Part shown: positions 54,685 to 64,000 of the stretch, piece by piece
Layout: each line of letters opens with the position of its first letter
Position numbering within the stretch: position 1 is the first letter of the stretch
NCBI GenBank assembly: GCA_037952775.1
Contig: JBANAY010000003.1
Span: 5,394,001 to 5,458,000 of the forward strand
DNA length: 64,000 nt
Direction: 5' to 3'
From: Clonostachys chloroleuca
Lineage: Eukaryota > Ascomycota > Sordariomycetes > Hypocreales > Bionectriaceae
The notes under the pieces: model-generated
What the model was told of the DNA's origin: nothing
Database searches by the model: none
The model's input: only the letters and a program-made list of their open reading frames with translations
Program-made: the position numbers and the translations under genes

Positions 54685-57133
54685 ATGTCTGCAGAAATAT
54701 TTGACTTGTCATCGTTGGTGGCGGCGTCTCGGGGCTAGTTTTGGCCAATCGTCTCTCCGAGGACTCCGATCTGCAGGTTGTTGTTCTGGAGTGCGGCCAG
54801 GACCGTAGCGGAGATGCAAATACATTGACACCCGGCGCTTGGCCGTTGCTGACCAACTCTCCGTCCGACTGGACATTCCAAACGGTGCCGCTAAAACACA
54901 TCACGAGGCAGATCACGGTCTCCCAAGGAAAGGCTCTCGGGGGATTTAGTGCTATCAACAGTTTTTTTTTCACGTCCACCTCCAAGGCGACCGTCGACGG
55001 TTAGGAGAGGCTCGGTAACATGGGCTGGGACTATGCCGCGTACGAAAAAGCCTTACAGAAATCATTTACCCTTCATAAGCCAGACGGTGTGACAGAGGGC
55101 AATGGTCCGCTTCAACTCACTCTCCACGCCGCCGAGAGTCCTTTGGAGAAGGCTTGGATCGAAGGCCTAAAGTCGTTAGGATTTCCTGTAACAGATCCTC
55201 TCTCCGGCCGTCTCGGTGGGCCAAACATCGCTCCTGAAAGCATTGACCCAAGAACGAAGCAATGGAGCGGTGCTGCCAATGCGTACTTGGACCCAACTCG
55301 AAGCAGGCTCAATTTGACGGTTCGTCCTGAGACAACTGTGACGAAGGTACTCTTAGAGAAGCCTTCGGGAGATGGTAAAGCCGTGGCAAAAGGTGTTCAA
55401 ATAATCGCCCATGATGGTTCTCTCCAAACTGTTAAAGCCCGCAAGGAGGTCATCATTTCTGCCAGCGCAATCAACTCACCTCGGCTCCTTGAGCTTTCTG
55501 GAGTTGGCGGTTCTGAGCTGCGCCAGCGTTTAGGAGTTGATGTCATCGTGGATAATCCATTTGTCGGTGAGAACCTTCAAAACCATCTGTTTACAGGTCT
55601 TGTCTTTGAAGTACAAGATGATGTAGACACTATCGATGCTTTTTTCCGCCAAGAACCTGATGCCGTCGGTGCTGCTCTACAAGACTATGATTCCAAGGGA
55701 ATTGGTCCTCTGAGTACGAGTAATATGGTCACAATGGCCCAGCTCCCTTTGCTTGAGTTTAACACCGAAAACGGGCGGAAGGAGCTCGACTAGATATTTA
55801 GCACCTTTGATGTCAATACTCAGGTTGTTGGTGCCAAGCGGGCGATAGAGAGATATCGTCAACTACCGAGATAATCCATGAAGGTTGAAGCCCGCAGCCC
55901 AGCCTGTTCGAACGCACACATAATTCGCTAGCAAATACCATCAGGAATTCCGTGGAAGCCGGACCGGCCGCGATTGCAAATGTAAGGTTCAATTGCACGA
56001 TAGCCGCGGCCATGATGCAACCGACCTAGAAGGATCAGTTTCACCGAGAGGGGTCAATTAGTCAGGTTGGAGGGTTGCAACCTAACTGGATCCGATCGTC
56101 AAGACCCTGACCTATCAGATCAAGCAACCCTAGCCGGTAGGATCTATCACGAACTACGGCTCTGACGATCAATCGAAGACCGAGTTATCGGCACAAGCCC
56201 GATAGCTCGAAGAGCGTTCTGATCCTATCAAACGCACGAGTTGAAGGAAGATCACAACCTCGGTCTAACGGATATGAAGATCCCTAACTAATTATATGCC
56301 AACGGGATAATTGACGGACCTTACGAGCCCGAGACCGGGCTGCTCGCACGAGCATACGATCAAGGAATTCCTTGGGATATAAGGGTCAACGGATCCCTCC
56401 TGTAATTACTAGTTAGAAGCAACAGTCTCAATATATCCCTTTTACCTGTATAACTGGAAGCTGTAGGGTGGCGACACCAACACAGGTACAAGCATCGCAA
56501 GCAGTCCCACCAGCATATCTTGCCGCGCAAAAGGAGTTTGTGTACTCTATCTTGACTGATCCCTCTGAGGCCCTGGGTAACTACGTCTTTGGTTTGGCAT
56601 ATGCACAATTTGATGCCCCTAGCCCGAATTATCGTGCACCAGGCAAATATGTATCGGTAGCCATCGAGTTATCACATCCGCTCTCTCGTGGTTCAGTACA
56701 CACAACTAGCGCTGATGGTGCTAAGTATGCTAAAACAAGTGAAGGCGTTGCAATTGACTTCTGTTACTTGTCTAATCCTCTCGACCTAGACGTACTAGCA
56801 CGGCAAGTTCGTTTTACTGAGGATGCTATAACTCTCGCAGAGCCTATCGCGCGCTACCTCAAGCCATACACCAAGAGTTTTGAGGACCTGGATGTAGCTA
56901 AGGAATACGTTCGACATACGGGGGATGGTGCCTATCACTACACAGGCACATGCTCTATGATGCCCCGTGATCTTGGTGGTGTGGTCGACAACAGACTACG
57001 CATTTACGGAACCTGCAACCTTCGCGTGTTAGATGCTAGTATCATTCCACTGGCACCAACAGCGAATCCGCAAGCTGTTGTTTACGCGGTTGCTGAATTA
57101 GGTGCGAGTTTCATCAAGGAAGACCTCCAGTGA
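54685..57133 (+). pseudogene. GMC oxidoreductase, split by a solo LTR
   Basis: The flavoprotein family of choline dehydrogenase, aryl-alcohol oxidase and glucose oxidase. ATG 54685 opens MSAEIFD, then one base is missing (about 54709; TT for TTT), which shifts the frame just before VIVGGGVSGLVLANRLSE. That frame gives ECGQDRSGDANTL, WTFQTVPL and GKALGG, then TAG at 55002-55004 replaces Trp before ERLGNMGWDYAAYEK. Next come LGGPNIAPESIDPRTKQW, SRLNLTVRPETTVTKV and INSPRLLELSGVG. A second TAG at 55791-55793 stands where Gln is expected, before IFSTFDVNTQ. The LTR (55826-56482) interrupts here; beyond it the same frame resumes with VQASQAVPPAYLAAQKEF and ends HYTGTCSMMPRDLGGVVD, LRVLDASIIP and PTANPQAVVYA. 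Both catalytic segments survive. Confidence 0.85.
55826..56482. mobile_element. 657-bp solo LTR inside the GMC gene
   Basis: It begins TGTTGGTG and ends CACCAACA, a perfect 8-bp inverted pair with TG...CA ends. It is flanked by CAGGT at 55821-55825 and 56483-56487. Removing the element and one CAGGT restores the GMC reading frame (NTQ to VQASQ). It has no coding potential and no sign of RIP, so it appears to be a recent solo LTR of a family different from the one at 547-1410. Confidence 0.85.
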
Positions 57134-59543
57134 CAGAGTACTCGCTCCAGGCACGGTGGGGATCAAGGCATGGTAATGTGAAAATATTTGAGTGATATTC
57201 ACTGCAGAGTGATTTTGGAAGAACCTCAGCGAGCAATTCGAAAGAGAATACAGAGAAATTTCTTTAATTCAAAGACATAAGCCCACATGCCGCGTTCAAG
57301 ACCTGTACTAATACCAGCCTCTGCTTCTAAATCATATAAACCAGGATTGCCCAACGCGCAACTGAATTTTCGCGAGAAATTGTTTGCTACAGTATTTAGA
57401 GCCAACAACGGCAAGAATTTATTTATTCTATGCTTAGGGAGCGGGAAGTAAGTGCTACGTATTTGAAGACCTTGAGTTCAACTTGCAAGCAAGTATTTTC
57501 CACTTATCCTTAAGACGGGGGAGGTAGATAGAAGAAGTGATCTGGAAGTTGTAGATGTTTCCCTATACCGTTTTTCAATTTCGAATGATGGCGTGTGTAT
57601 CGCCTTGTCAATCTAGTATTACTTAAGTAAGCTCCAGCTCCGAAGAAATATTCAAGAAGTGGCTGGAGCTGCATCAATACGGCGAGCTGATTCCCCGTCG
57701 ATTCATGCGCATAGAAACCAAGAATTTATAGGATTACTATGTTTCTGGTGTATACAGCCCTTTTATCAAGGTAGCTGGCATCACAAAGATCGACGAGATT
57801 ATGCGATTCGAAGTTAAGTAGCCTACATCACTCATTCCAATACAGTATCTTGGACCTTTACGGTACCATCTATAGCCTCTGACGGTGCTATACTTATGCC
57901 CACAATGGAGATGAAATATACAGTAGGCATCTCCATATAGGCTAATAATAGTTCTTAATTCATAATCACGTAGACTGCATACGCCGAGTTGCATATTAGA
58001 CCCACCACGTATACAGAGTCGCGTGCGAAACAGACAGCAGGGCGAGAATTACCGCATGCACAGAACCGTATAAAAGATTACAACATATATAGAGTCGGAT
58101 ATTAGCATCACAGCAAGCCTCTACCAGCACTATCATCCGTCTGGTTGAGTCCTTTCGCCATTATGTTATGGAAGGGCAGCTCCCGTGATCAAATCTAGCG
58201 CAGTCTGAGTTTCAGGCCTTGTATTCTTACTCAAAAAGCTTCTTGTATGCGTCGAGGCTTTGTTCTTCTTCCAGCCTGACGAGGTCGTATTCCGAATGCC
58301 CCACTCCATGTTGAAGTAGGTCTACCAGTCATCGGCTTTGAATCGGTGATAACCGGTTTCCCACGCTCTTCGGCGACATTTTCAGCTTCTTCATTGCACC
58401 AATGATTATCTCGCACGTATCGTCGCTGTTGAACAGGCCTCCGAATCCTGTTACGTTGCCGATGAATTGCACGTAATGGCAACTTGGGAATGCCGATCGG
58501 CCTCCTCAATCAGCAATCTGGACGAATTCTTGTGTCCAAAGTCGCTCCAAGTATGTCAATGACCAGGAATGTGACCAAACCTCGGAGCTAACACAATATT
58601 GAAACAAAGACAAGGAAGGGGGGATAGACACAATAATCTCCGAGACATAGATGGCATGAAGGCCCTAGTGGTGTAGTTGGTTGTTGCCCACGGCAGGCCT
58701 TGAAAGAGAGCTAAACTATGCCTGGAACAATTGGCTACTCATGGAGCGTAAGCCTGCTCAACCAAGGTCCTCGGTTTGAACCCAGGCTGAAGTAAACCTC
58801 GGATTTCTTTAAGGGGACCCTTTAGTCAGTGATGGTTATCGTATCTGAATAATCTTGGCCTAACTTAGCCGTGGATTGGCGTATTCTTTGTACGCCGGTT
58901 GTTGTTATTGTGTGGAGCCTGGGTTCTGCTAGATATTATTGTTCTAGCCTTCGGCAAATTAGGTTTTTAGTCCCGGCCTGATGGGTATCGCGAAGGGAGT
59001 GAGCCTAGATAGGAAATTGACTCGTTATTATTAGATGGCATGAATGTGACTGAAAGCAAAGGGTAAGACAAGATGAAGGTTTACGATAAGTTTCTAGAGT
59101 CCACTAGCGCAAATCATCCGGGAGGAAGTTTCACGAGCCTAGGGAGATTGGAACGTTGGGTACAAACACGAGTGGTGCGACAACGCTAGATACGATGTCG
59201 CATTATGAGCCTTATCCCTATCAACCTCATGTTGGCGCATTCCAAGCTGCCTAAAGTAAACGGAATGAAGATGGTTGTTTTGCAGAAAGGCGCAAAAAAG
59301 CGAGAAAAATCCTTGGAATTGAAGGATCCGGAGACGAGGAATGTGGTATTGCTGCAGCTTAGGGCAGAGTCCGAAAAGAATCGGTATGAAAGTTCGATGG
59401 ATGAACTGGAGCTGCCGAAAATCAAGGTATAAGTCTTTGGGATCGAATTGCCAGACTGTACACGACTGCCCGAAAATTTCACTAACAGGTCAGAACGGGC
59501 AAACCGATACAAACACGAAGTATCACACCATATAATCCAAAGA
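57134..59543. other. Gene-poor region
   Basis: 2.4 kb without a recognised gene apart from the tRNA-like segment at 58671-58790. ORFs at 58231-58509 (minus) and 59205-59432 (plus) have no family features. Confidence 0.4.
58671..58790 (+). repeat. tRNA-like Pol III promoter segment (possible SINE head)
   Basis: TGGTGTAGTTGGTT near 58680 resembles a tRNA A box. GGTTTGAACCC near 58772-58782 resembles a B box (GGTTCGANTCC) with a partly pairing T-arm. The spacing is too long for an ordinary tRNA and the acceptor ends do not pair well, so a tRNA-derived SINE or tRNA pseudogene is more likely. Confidence 0.35.
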
Positions 59544-61026
59544 ATGAAGCGAGGTCACTTATTACAGGCATGTGTAAGCATCCAAACGTTGGTGGGAGTC
59601 TCAGCGATTACGGCTGGGCAGAATGAACGACCCGACATTATCCTTGAAATACAATCAGTCAATGTGATTTGCGGAGGCGCCAAGCACGACACAAGCGGTT
59701 ATTACGAGGTAAGACCAATCGGGTGATTAGGGGATTTGTAAATATCACAAAGTCTAGCAGGGACAAGGGACTAGCACAAGATGTGAAAACAGTGTCTCAG
59801 GTCCAGATCCCGGCCAGACTGGACAGATGTTAGCGAATAAGGCTGTCCACACTCCTGCATCATACGTAACGACGACAGAGCCTTGGACTGGCTCTGGCAC
59901 GATCACAACCACAGCCTCGCCCAGCGGTGCTACTGGTACTGTTATTATCAACACTCCTGCGTTATATGTAACGACAACAGAGCCATGGACTGGCTCTAGC
60001 ACCATCACATTCATAGTACCACCTAGCGGCACTACTCCTGGTACTATTGTTATCAACACTCCCGCGTTACATATAACAACAATAGAGCCATGGACTAGCT
60101 CTAGTACTGGCATATCACCGGTAACGCCTATTACTACTACTACTGGCACCACTATCATCACTACTCCCGAAATATTAGAGCTATGGACTGGCTCTGGTAC
60201 CACTATACCAACAGTACCGCCCAGTGGTGCTACTCCTGGCACGCTCATCATCAATATTCCCGCATTTTTTAGACTTGTGGACTAGCTCTGGTATCGCTAT
60301 ATCTATGGTAACACCTATAGTAACACCTAGTAGCACTCCTGGTGGCCCCATCATCGCCAACACTCCCACGCCAGATGTAGCCACCACCACTACCTCGGAT
60401 CTTCCAGCCCCCGCTGCTGACCAGTCTTGCAACAATGTCGGCTTAGACTACGCTATTTACAAGCATTCCTTCTACAACCCCGATCGGCCGAAGTTCTCAT
60501 CTTTTAATGTATCATCTTTTCGAACTGCTGTGCCGACTTTCATAGGTGAAACAAATCGCATAGGGATCAAGCCAGGAGTAAGCCCCTACTTCCCCCTTTC
60601 AGTATATACAACGACACGCCTCCACAACTTTATCAAAATACCGCTGTCAATCATCGTGCCTTCCTGTATGCCCCCAGTACCGGGACATATCGAATCACTG
60701 TGCCAAACTCTGATGAACTTACCCTAGTATGGCTTGGAGACAAAGCAATCTCCGGGTGGACGCGGGGGAATGCTGACCTAGAACAAGCATATATTTCCAA
60801 GGGAACAGCCCCTCGGAGATTTAGCGTCAACCTCGAAGGAGGCTCTTATACACCCTTTCGACTGCTGTGGACGAGCGCGCAAGGAGCGTTTTCTTTCATA
60901 GCCGAGGTTCGAGATCCTGACAACAAAACCAATGTAAACGGCGAAGGAGCGGACAGCAAATATTTTGTTCGGTTCGCGTGTGACAATAGTACACCAGAAT
61001 TTCCACCCTTCGGGAAGGGTGGCTGA
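59544..61026 (+). pseudogene. GLEYA-domain adhesin with flocculin-type repeats, two frameshifts
   Basis: ATG 59544 gives a signal-like MKRGHLLQACVSIQTLVGVS, then a 49-bp intron (GTAAGA...CTAG, 59709-59757) and about five Thr-rich repeats containing YVTTTEPWTGSGTITTT. A frame shift at the T6 run 60265-60270 (T5 would continue LDLWTSSG) leads through a Pro/Thr linker to GLDYAIYKHSFYN, the signature that names the GLEYA domain. A second shift at the C5 run 60592-60596 (C6 would continue SIYNDTPPQLYQNTA) leads to NHRAFLYAPSTGTY, LVWLGDKAISGWTRGNADL and SAQGAFSF, ending before TGA 61024-61026. GLEYA/PA14-type adhesins bind sugars at the cell wall. Both shifts sit in homopolymers, so the gene may be intact in reality. 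Confidence 0.7.
59851..60380 (+). repeat. Tandem repeats of 93-105 bp coding Thr-rich flocculin units
   Basis: Units start at 59851, 59953, 60058, 60163 and 60256 (ACTCCTGC, ACTCCCGC and ATTCCCGC variants), with a partial one near 60362. They encode YVTTTEPWTGSG and PSGTTPGTIVINTPA variants inside the adhesin. Such arrays expand and contract, changing adhesin length. Confidence 0.75.
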
Positions 61027-62205
61027 ACAAGGATTACATACTGGGACAATTCTGTAATTCTTGTATCACAAGTGATATTATATGGGGAAGAGCTTGGAAA
61101 GCAACCTCAGGTACAGCAGAAAGTCGTGGTCTTCGAGTTATCAAGAATCACAGTAGGAAAAGAGGTAATATGTTTTAGATGAGTACATAAGTATCCATTC
61201 ATAAAACCCTCGATATTCACGATGACGATGCCTTCTTGAGCCAATCTGACCTGTTCAACGCATTAGATAAAGCCCATTAAAAGAGCATCTTCAAGCCTTT
61301 AACGACTTTAATAATGCTCACAGGCACCATCTATCGAGACGGTCCAGATATTCAGTCCGCAGCATTAACAGCATTTGCAGCAGTGGGAGGATGCCTCCAA
61401 TAGCGGGTGTGTAATCAGGGGTAGACGTGGACTTTCGGCCTATTAGTTTTCTAAACCACAATGATGCAGTCCATACTTAGTAATGCAGGCTTTATTATTG
61501 CTAAATCACTGTGGCTCTATCTAATTGCGCTCTGTTTCTTTGAACCAGGTACCTCGGCTGTCTTCTTCTTCGCTGCCCCTCGACTAACAATACCATTTAA
61601 GTAAATGGGTCTGGAGTAAAATTTTGGCTCACGGGACTGCGTCTGCCACTCAACTGCAATCAATTATACATCCGAAACGCTGCAGCGGAAATGACTCCCA
61701 ATATGCTTAGCCTCGTCTGAACTTTGTGGCGCGAAGCGGGTTTGTGGGAGCCGATGACAAGGGTTTCGGTCCAAGCCAGCCAACCATTTGCACACTGTCT
61801 TCACTTCGGTAAGTGGGCGGACTTCTTATCATTAGCCCGACCTTGCCCTGAAACGCCAAGTCTGGGCCGAGAACCTTGATTTATTTAAGTTGGATACGCT
61901 TAATCATAAGCCTCATTACGGGTGCTTCATTTTTATTCAAGCGCTTAACTAGATCGTGGCCCAATACGGCAATATCCCACCGAGGACTCCGGGCAGAATC
62001 CGCCAATGTGATCCATGATTAATGCGATGGCGGCAGTCTCGAGCGTTATAAAGGGCCAGTGAATCCGCAGTGCTCAAGTCTTTCTCTTGGTAGTTACAGC
62101 CATTACATACCTTTCTCTTTCGAACTCTTTTGTCCTTAGCTCAACTACCGTTGCCGTTGACCGGTTCTTCATTTCCTCAAATACAATTAAACTAGCTTCG
62201 TCACA
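61027..62205. other. Promoter region of the pectate lyase
   Basis: 1.2 kb with no gene recognised. A TATAAAG box sits at about 62047-62053, and pyrimidine-rich CTTTCTCTT tracts lie between it and the ATG at 62206. Confidence 0.4.
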
Positions 62206-63091
62206 ATGCACGCTCCCAGCTTCATCGCTCTTCTCGCCGCCGTCCCTTCGGCCATGGCTTGCCTTGGCTACACGGGCGGTGTGCCCAAGGCCACTGGATC
62301 AAAGTCCCTGAGCGCGCCCAAGACTCTCAAGAAGGGCGAGGTCTTTGACGCCCAGTGGGTTCGATACGACCGCGGTGTCAAGTGCACCGGTCAGAGTGAG
62401 GGTGGTAAGTAGGAGCCTCTTCCAGCATATCCCGCGGCGAAATTATGTACTGAATCTCCATCAAGGCGACGCGGATGCCGTCTTCATTCTCGAGGAGGGC
62501 GCTACGCTCCGCAATGTTGTCATCGGTGCCAACCAGAAGGAAGGCGTCCACTGCCTCGGCGCTTGCAACCTCGAATACGTCTGGTTCGAGGATGTGTGCG
62601 AGGACGCCATCACCATCAAGGGCAGCGGCATTGCCAACATAATTGGCGGTGGCGCTTACCATGGCTCCGACAAGCTCATCCAGCACAATGGCTGTGGTCA
62701 CGTCAATATCATTAACTTCTGTATGTGTAACCAACAAACCCTGCAGCATGTTGCTGGAACCCAATGCTGACAGCCCCACGACAGATGCCAATGACTACGG
62801 CAAAGTCTACCGTTCTTGCGGCAACTGCAAGGGCAACTCCAAGTGCAAGCGATCCGTCCACATGGAGGGCGTCACCGCCGTCAACGGTGGCGAGCTCATC
62901 GGTATCAACACCAACCTCGGAGACAAGGTTTGTGACAGGTCCGCCAGACTTTTTGGGATGCGTTCATACTAACAACACGGACTCAGGCTACCTACTCCAA
63001 CAACTGCTACCCCAAGACCCAGTGCCAGGGCTACAACGGCTGTGACAAGTCCAACGGCGAGTGCGAGCCGACCAAGGCTGCCAAGTGCTAA
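62206..63091 (+). CDS. Secreted pectate lyase, polysaccharide lyase family 3
   Basis: Four exons (62206-62404, 62466-62720, 62785-62927, 62987-63091), all in phase, give 233 residues, the usual size of fungal PL3. It cleaves pectate by beta-elimination in a calcium-dependent way outside the cell. Signal peptide [18 protein letters not shown], then [20 protein letters not shown]. The beta-helix core reads [77 protein letters not shown] and [19 protein letters not shown]. The C-terminal part is Cys-rich ([20 protein letters not shown]). The DxxxxK/R calcium and catalytic region is preserved. Introns are 59-64 bp. No lesion. It supports a plant-associated lifestyle. Confidence 0.92.
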
Positions 63092-63870
63092 GCGCTTGCG
63101 CACTCAACTTGGAATCACCTTGGTTTGTCGAGCTTGTTTTTCCATTCATCCATTGTCGCTTTGCTAGTGGACTCTAAAGAGTCCGAGTGCGATGCGATAA
63201 ATTTTTTAAACATATAATCTTGTCAGCCGGCATGTAATAAGATTAGTTTGGTAGATTAATAAACGCAATCCTCACTGTCGCGGCTTATGAGTGTAATGTA
63301 CTGAGTGGTCATTCTACGATAAATTTCAAGCGCTGCTGTAGATGCAAAGTACGCCACTAAAGAAATACTGAAGTAGTGACTGCTAGTAGCCATCCTAAGA
63401 CCAAGGAGAAGATATGAAGGGCCTGTAAACCAGCCTAAGGTGTTCCATCTCTATGCGTGCTCATCGTCAGCTGCGTTAACGTTCCGTCTCTCAAATCGAC
63501 TGTTTCTAGCTCCATGACATTCAAGATGCGCAAAGATAACTTCAAGACCAAGCGTATCAGGTGGCTAATGGACAAGAATGAGCATGAAAATGGACAAGTA
63601 TAATTATATGGCAAGGATGGGATGTATAACAGTCGATTAGCATCTGGCGAGTGGGTCTGGCTGCTGAAGATGGAATACGAGAGCGAGAAAGAAGCAAAAA
63701 GAAGCAATTGACGGATGACCGGATGGCTTAGAACTGACCGGATGGGGTCTTGTTGAAAGGCTTCGGTTACGAACATGATTGGTGACCTCTTCGTGCTTGC
63801 TCTCTTAGATGCCACTTTTGATACCTTGGGTCAACCATGAAACAGGGTAGAAGCGCAAAATGGGGAGGTG
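63092..63870. other. Intergenic; a minus ORF not supported
   Basis: The minus-strand ORF at 63435-63815 has no domain and unusual composition, and overlaps the expected 3' region of the neighbouring gene. No gene is called. Confidence 0.4.
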
Positions 63871-64000
63871 TTACATGTTGTTTGATCCAATGATTGCCTT
63901 GGTGCTCTTGTCATACGAAAACTTCATAATATCAACACGGACGTTGCCCTCGCCTTGAGATTCAAGGAGAAGAGGCGCCGCCTCGTCCGCGGCCTCCGCA
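63871..64000 (-). CDS. 3' end of an unidentified gene (partial)
   Basis: From the right edge, the minus strand reads an open frame through PLLLESQGEGNVRVD and MKFSYDKSTKAIIGSNNM to TAA at 63873-63871. The codon choice and hydrophilic mix look like real protein sequence, not chance. Only the last 42 residues are in the window, too few to name a family. The preceding part must lie outside. Confidence 0.45.
   Translation of the reverse strand, partial: AEAADEAAPLLLESQGEGNVRVDIMKFSYDKSTKAIIGSNNM

Noticed and set aside
60592..60616. A 25-bp intron explaining the second adhesin frame break
   Set aside because: GTAAGC...TTTCAG is present at about 60578-60601, but it is too short to splice and the joined phase is wrong; a C-run indel restores the family sequence exactly.
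63435..63815. 126-codon minus-strand ORF near the right edge
   Set aside because: It has Ser/Leu-rich chance-like composition and lies where 3' untranslated sequence of two genes is expected.

Overview
The window is nuclear DNA of a filamentous ascomycete (Pezizomycotina). Genes have short introns (about 43-84 bp) with GTRNGT donors and CTRAC branch sites. HET-domain genes, Zn2Cys6 regulators and a PL3 pectate lyase are present. The left 6.5 kb is a very AT-rich relic that looks mutated by repeat-induced point mutation (RIP). The pectate lyase and small secreted proteins suggest a plant-associated species; I cannot name genus or species.

Layout. 1-6.5 kb: RIP-ruined Ty3/Gypsy-like element on the minus strand, with a younger solo LTR (547-1410, target duplication ATATT) nested between its reverse transcriptase and RNase H remnants. 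6.6-10.2 kb: two decayed genes (HET protein; small secreted Cys protein). 10.9-18 kb: a PaxU-like hydrolase, a CTF1/FarA-like Zn2Cys6 regulator, a peroxisomal enoyl-CoA isomerase and a fragment of a 2,4-dienoyl-CoA reductase, with repeated CCTCGG motifs between them. 18.6-28.8 kb: a secreted beta-propeller protein, an intact large HET protein, then decayed genes (Zn2Cys6 fragment, Cys-rich GPI-type protein, NmrA-like protein) and an intact small secreted protein. 29-35 kb: an amino-acid/GABA-type permease and a fungal 7TM protein. 36.6-47.8 kb: a FluG-like amidohydrolase-glutamine synthetase fusion, then a co-oriented minus-strand block of MFS transporter, Zn2Cys6 regulator, YtcJ-type amidohydrolase and 2OG-Fe(II) oxygenase. 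50-57 kb: a Zn2Cys6 regulator, a secreted cysteine-free flavin amine oxidase, and a GMC oxidoreductase split by a 657-bp solo LTR with a perfect CAGGT duplication. 59.5-63.1 kb: a GLEYA/flocculin adhesin with two frameshifts and an intact PL3 pectate lyase. The right edge holds the 3' end of a minus-strand gene.

Two gene groups look functionally linked. One is a fatty-acid (unsaturated beta-oxidation) group at 11.5-17.8 kb with CTF1/FarA-type motifs. The other is a possible amine/amide catabolic block at 36.6-47.8 kb, perhaps extending to the amine oxidase at 53 kb. Decay is concentrated at 6.6-10 kb, 23.8-27.3 kb and 54.7-61 kb. Many frameshifts are single-base changes in homopolymer runs, so some may be assembly errors rather than true lesions.
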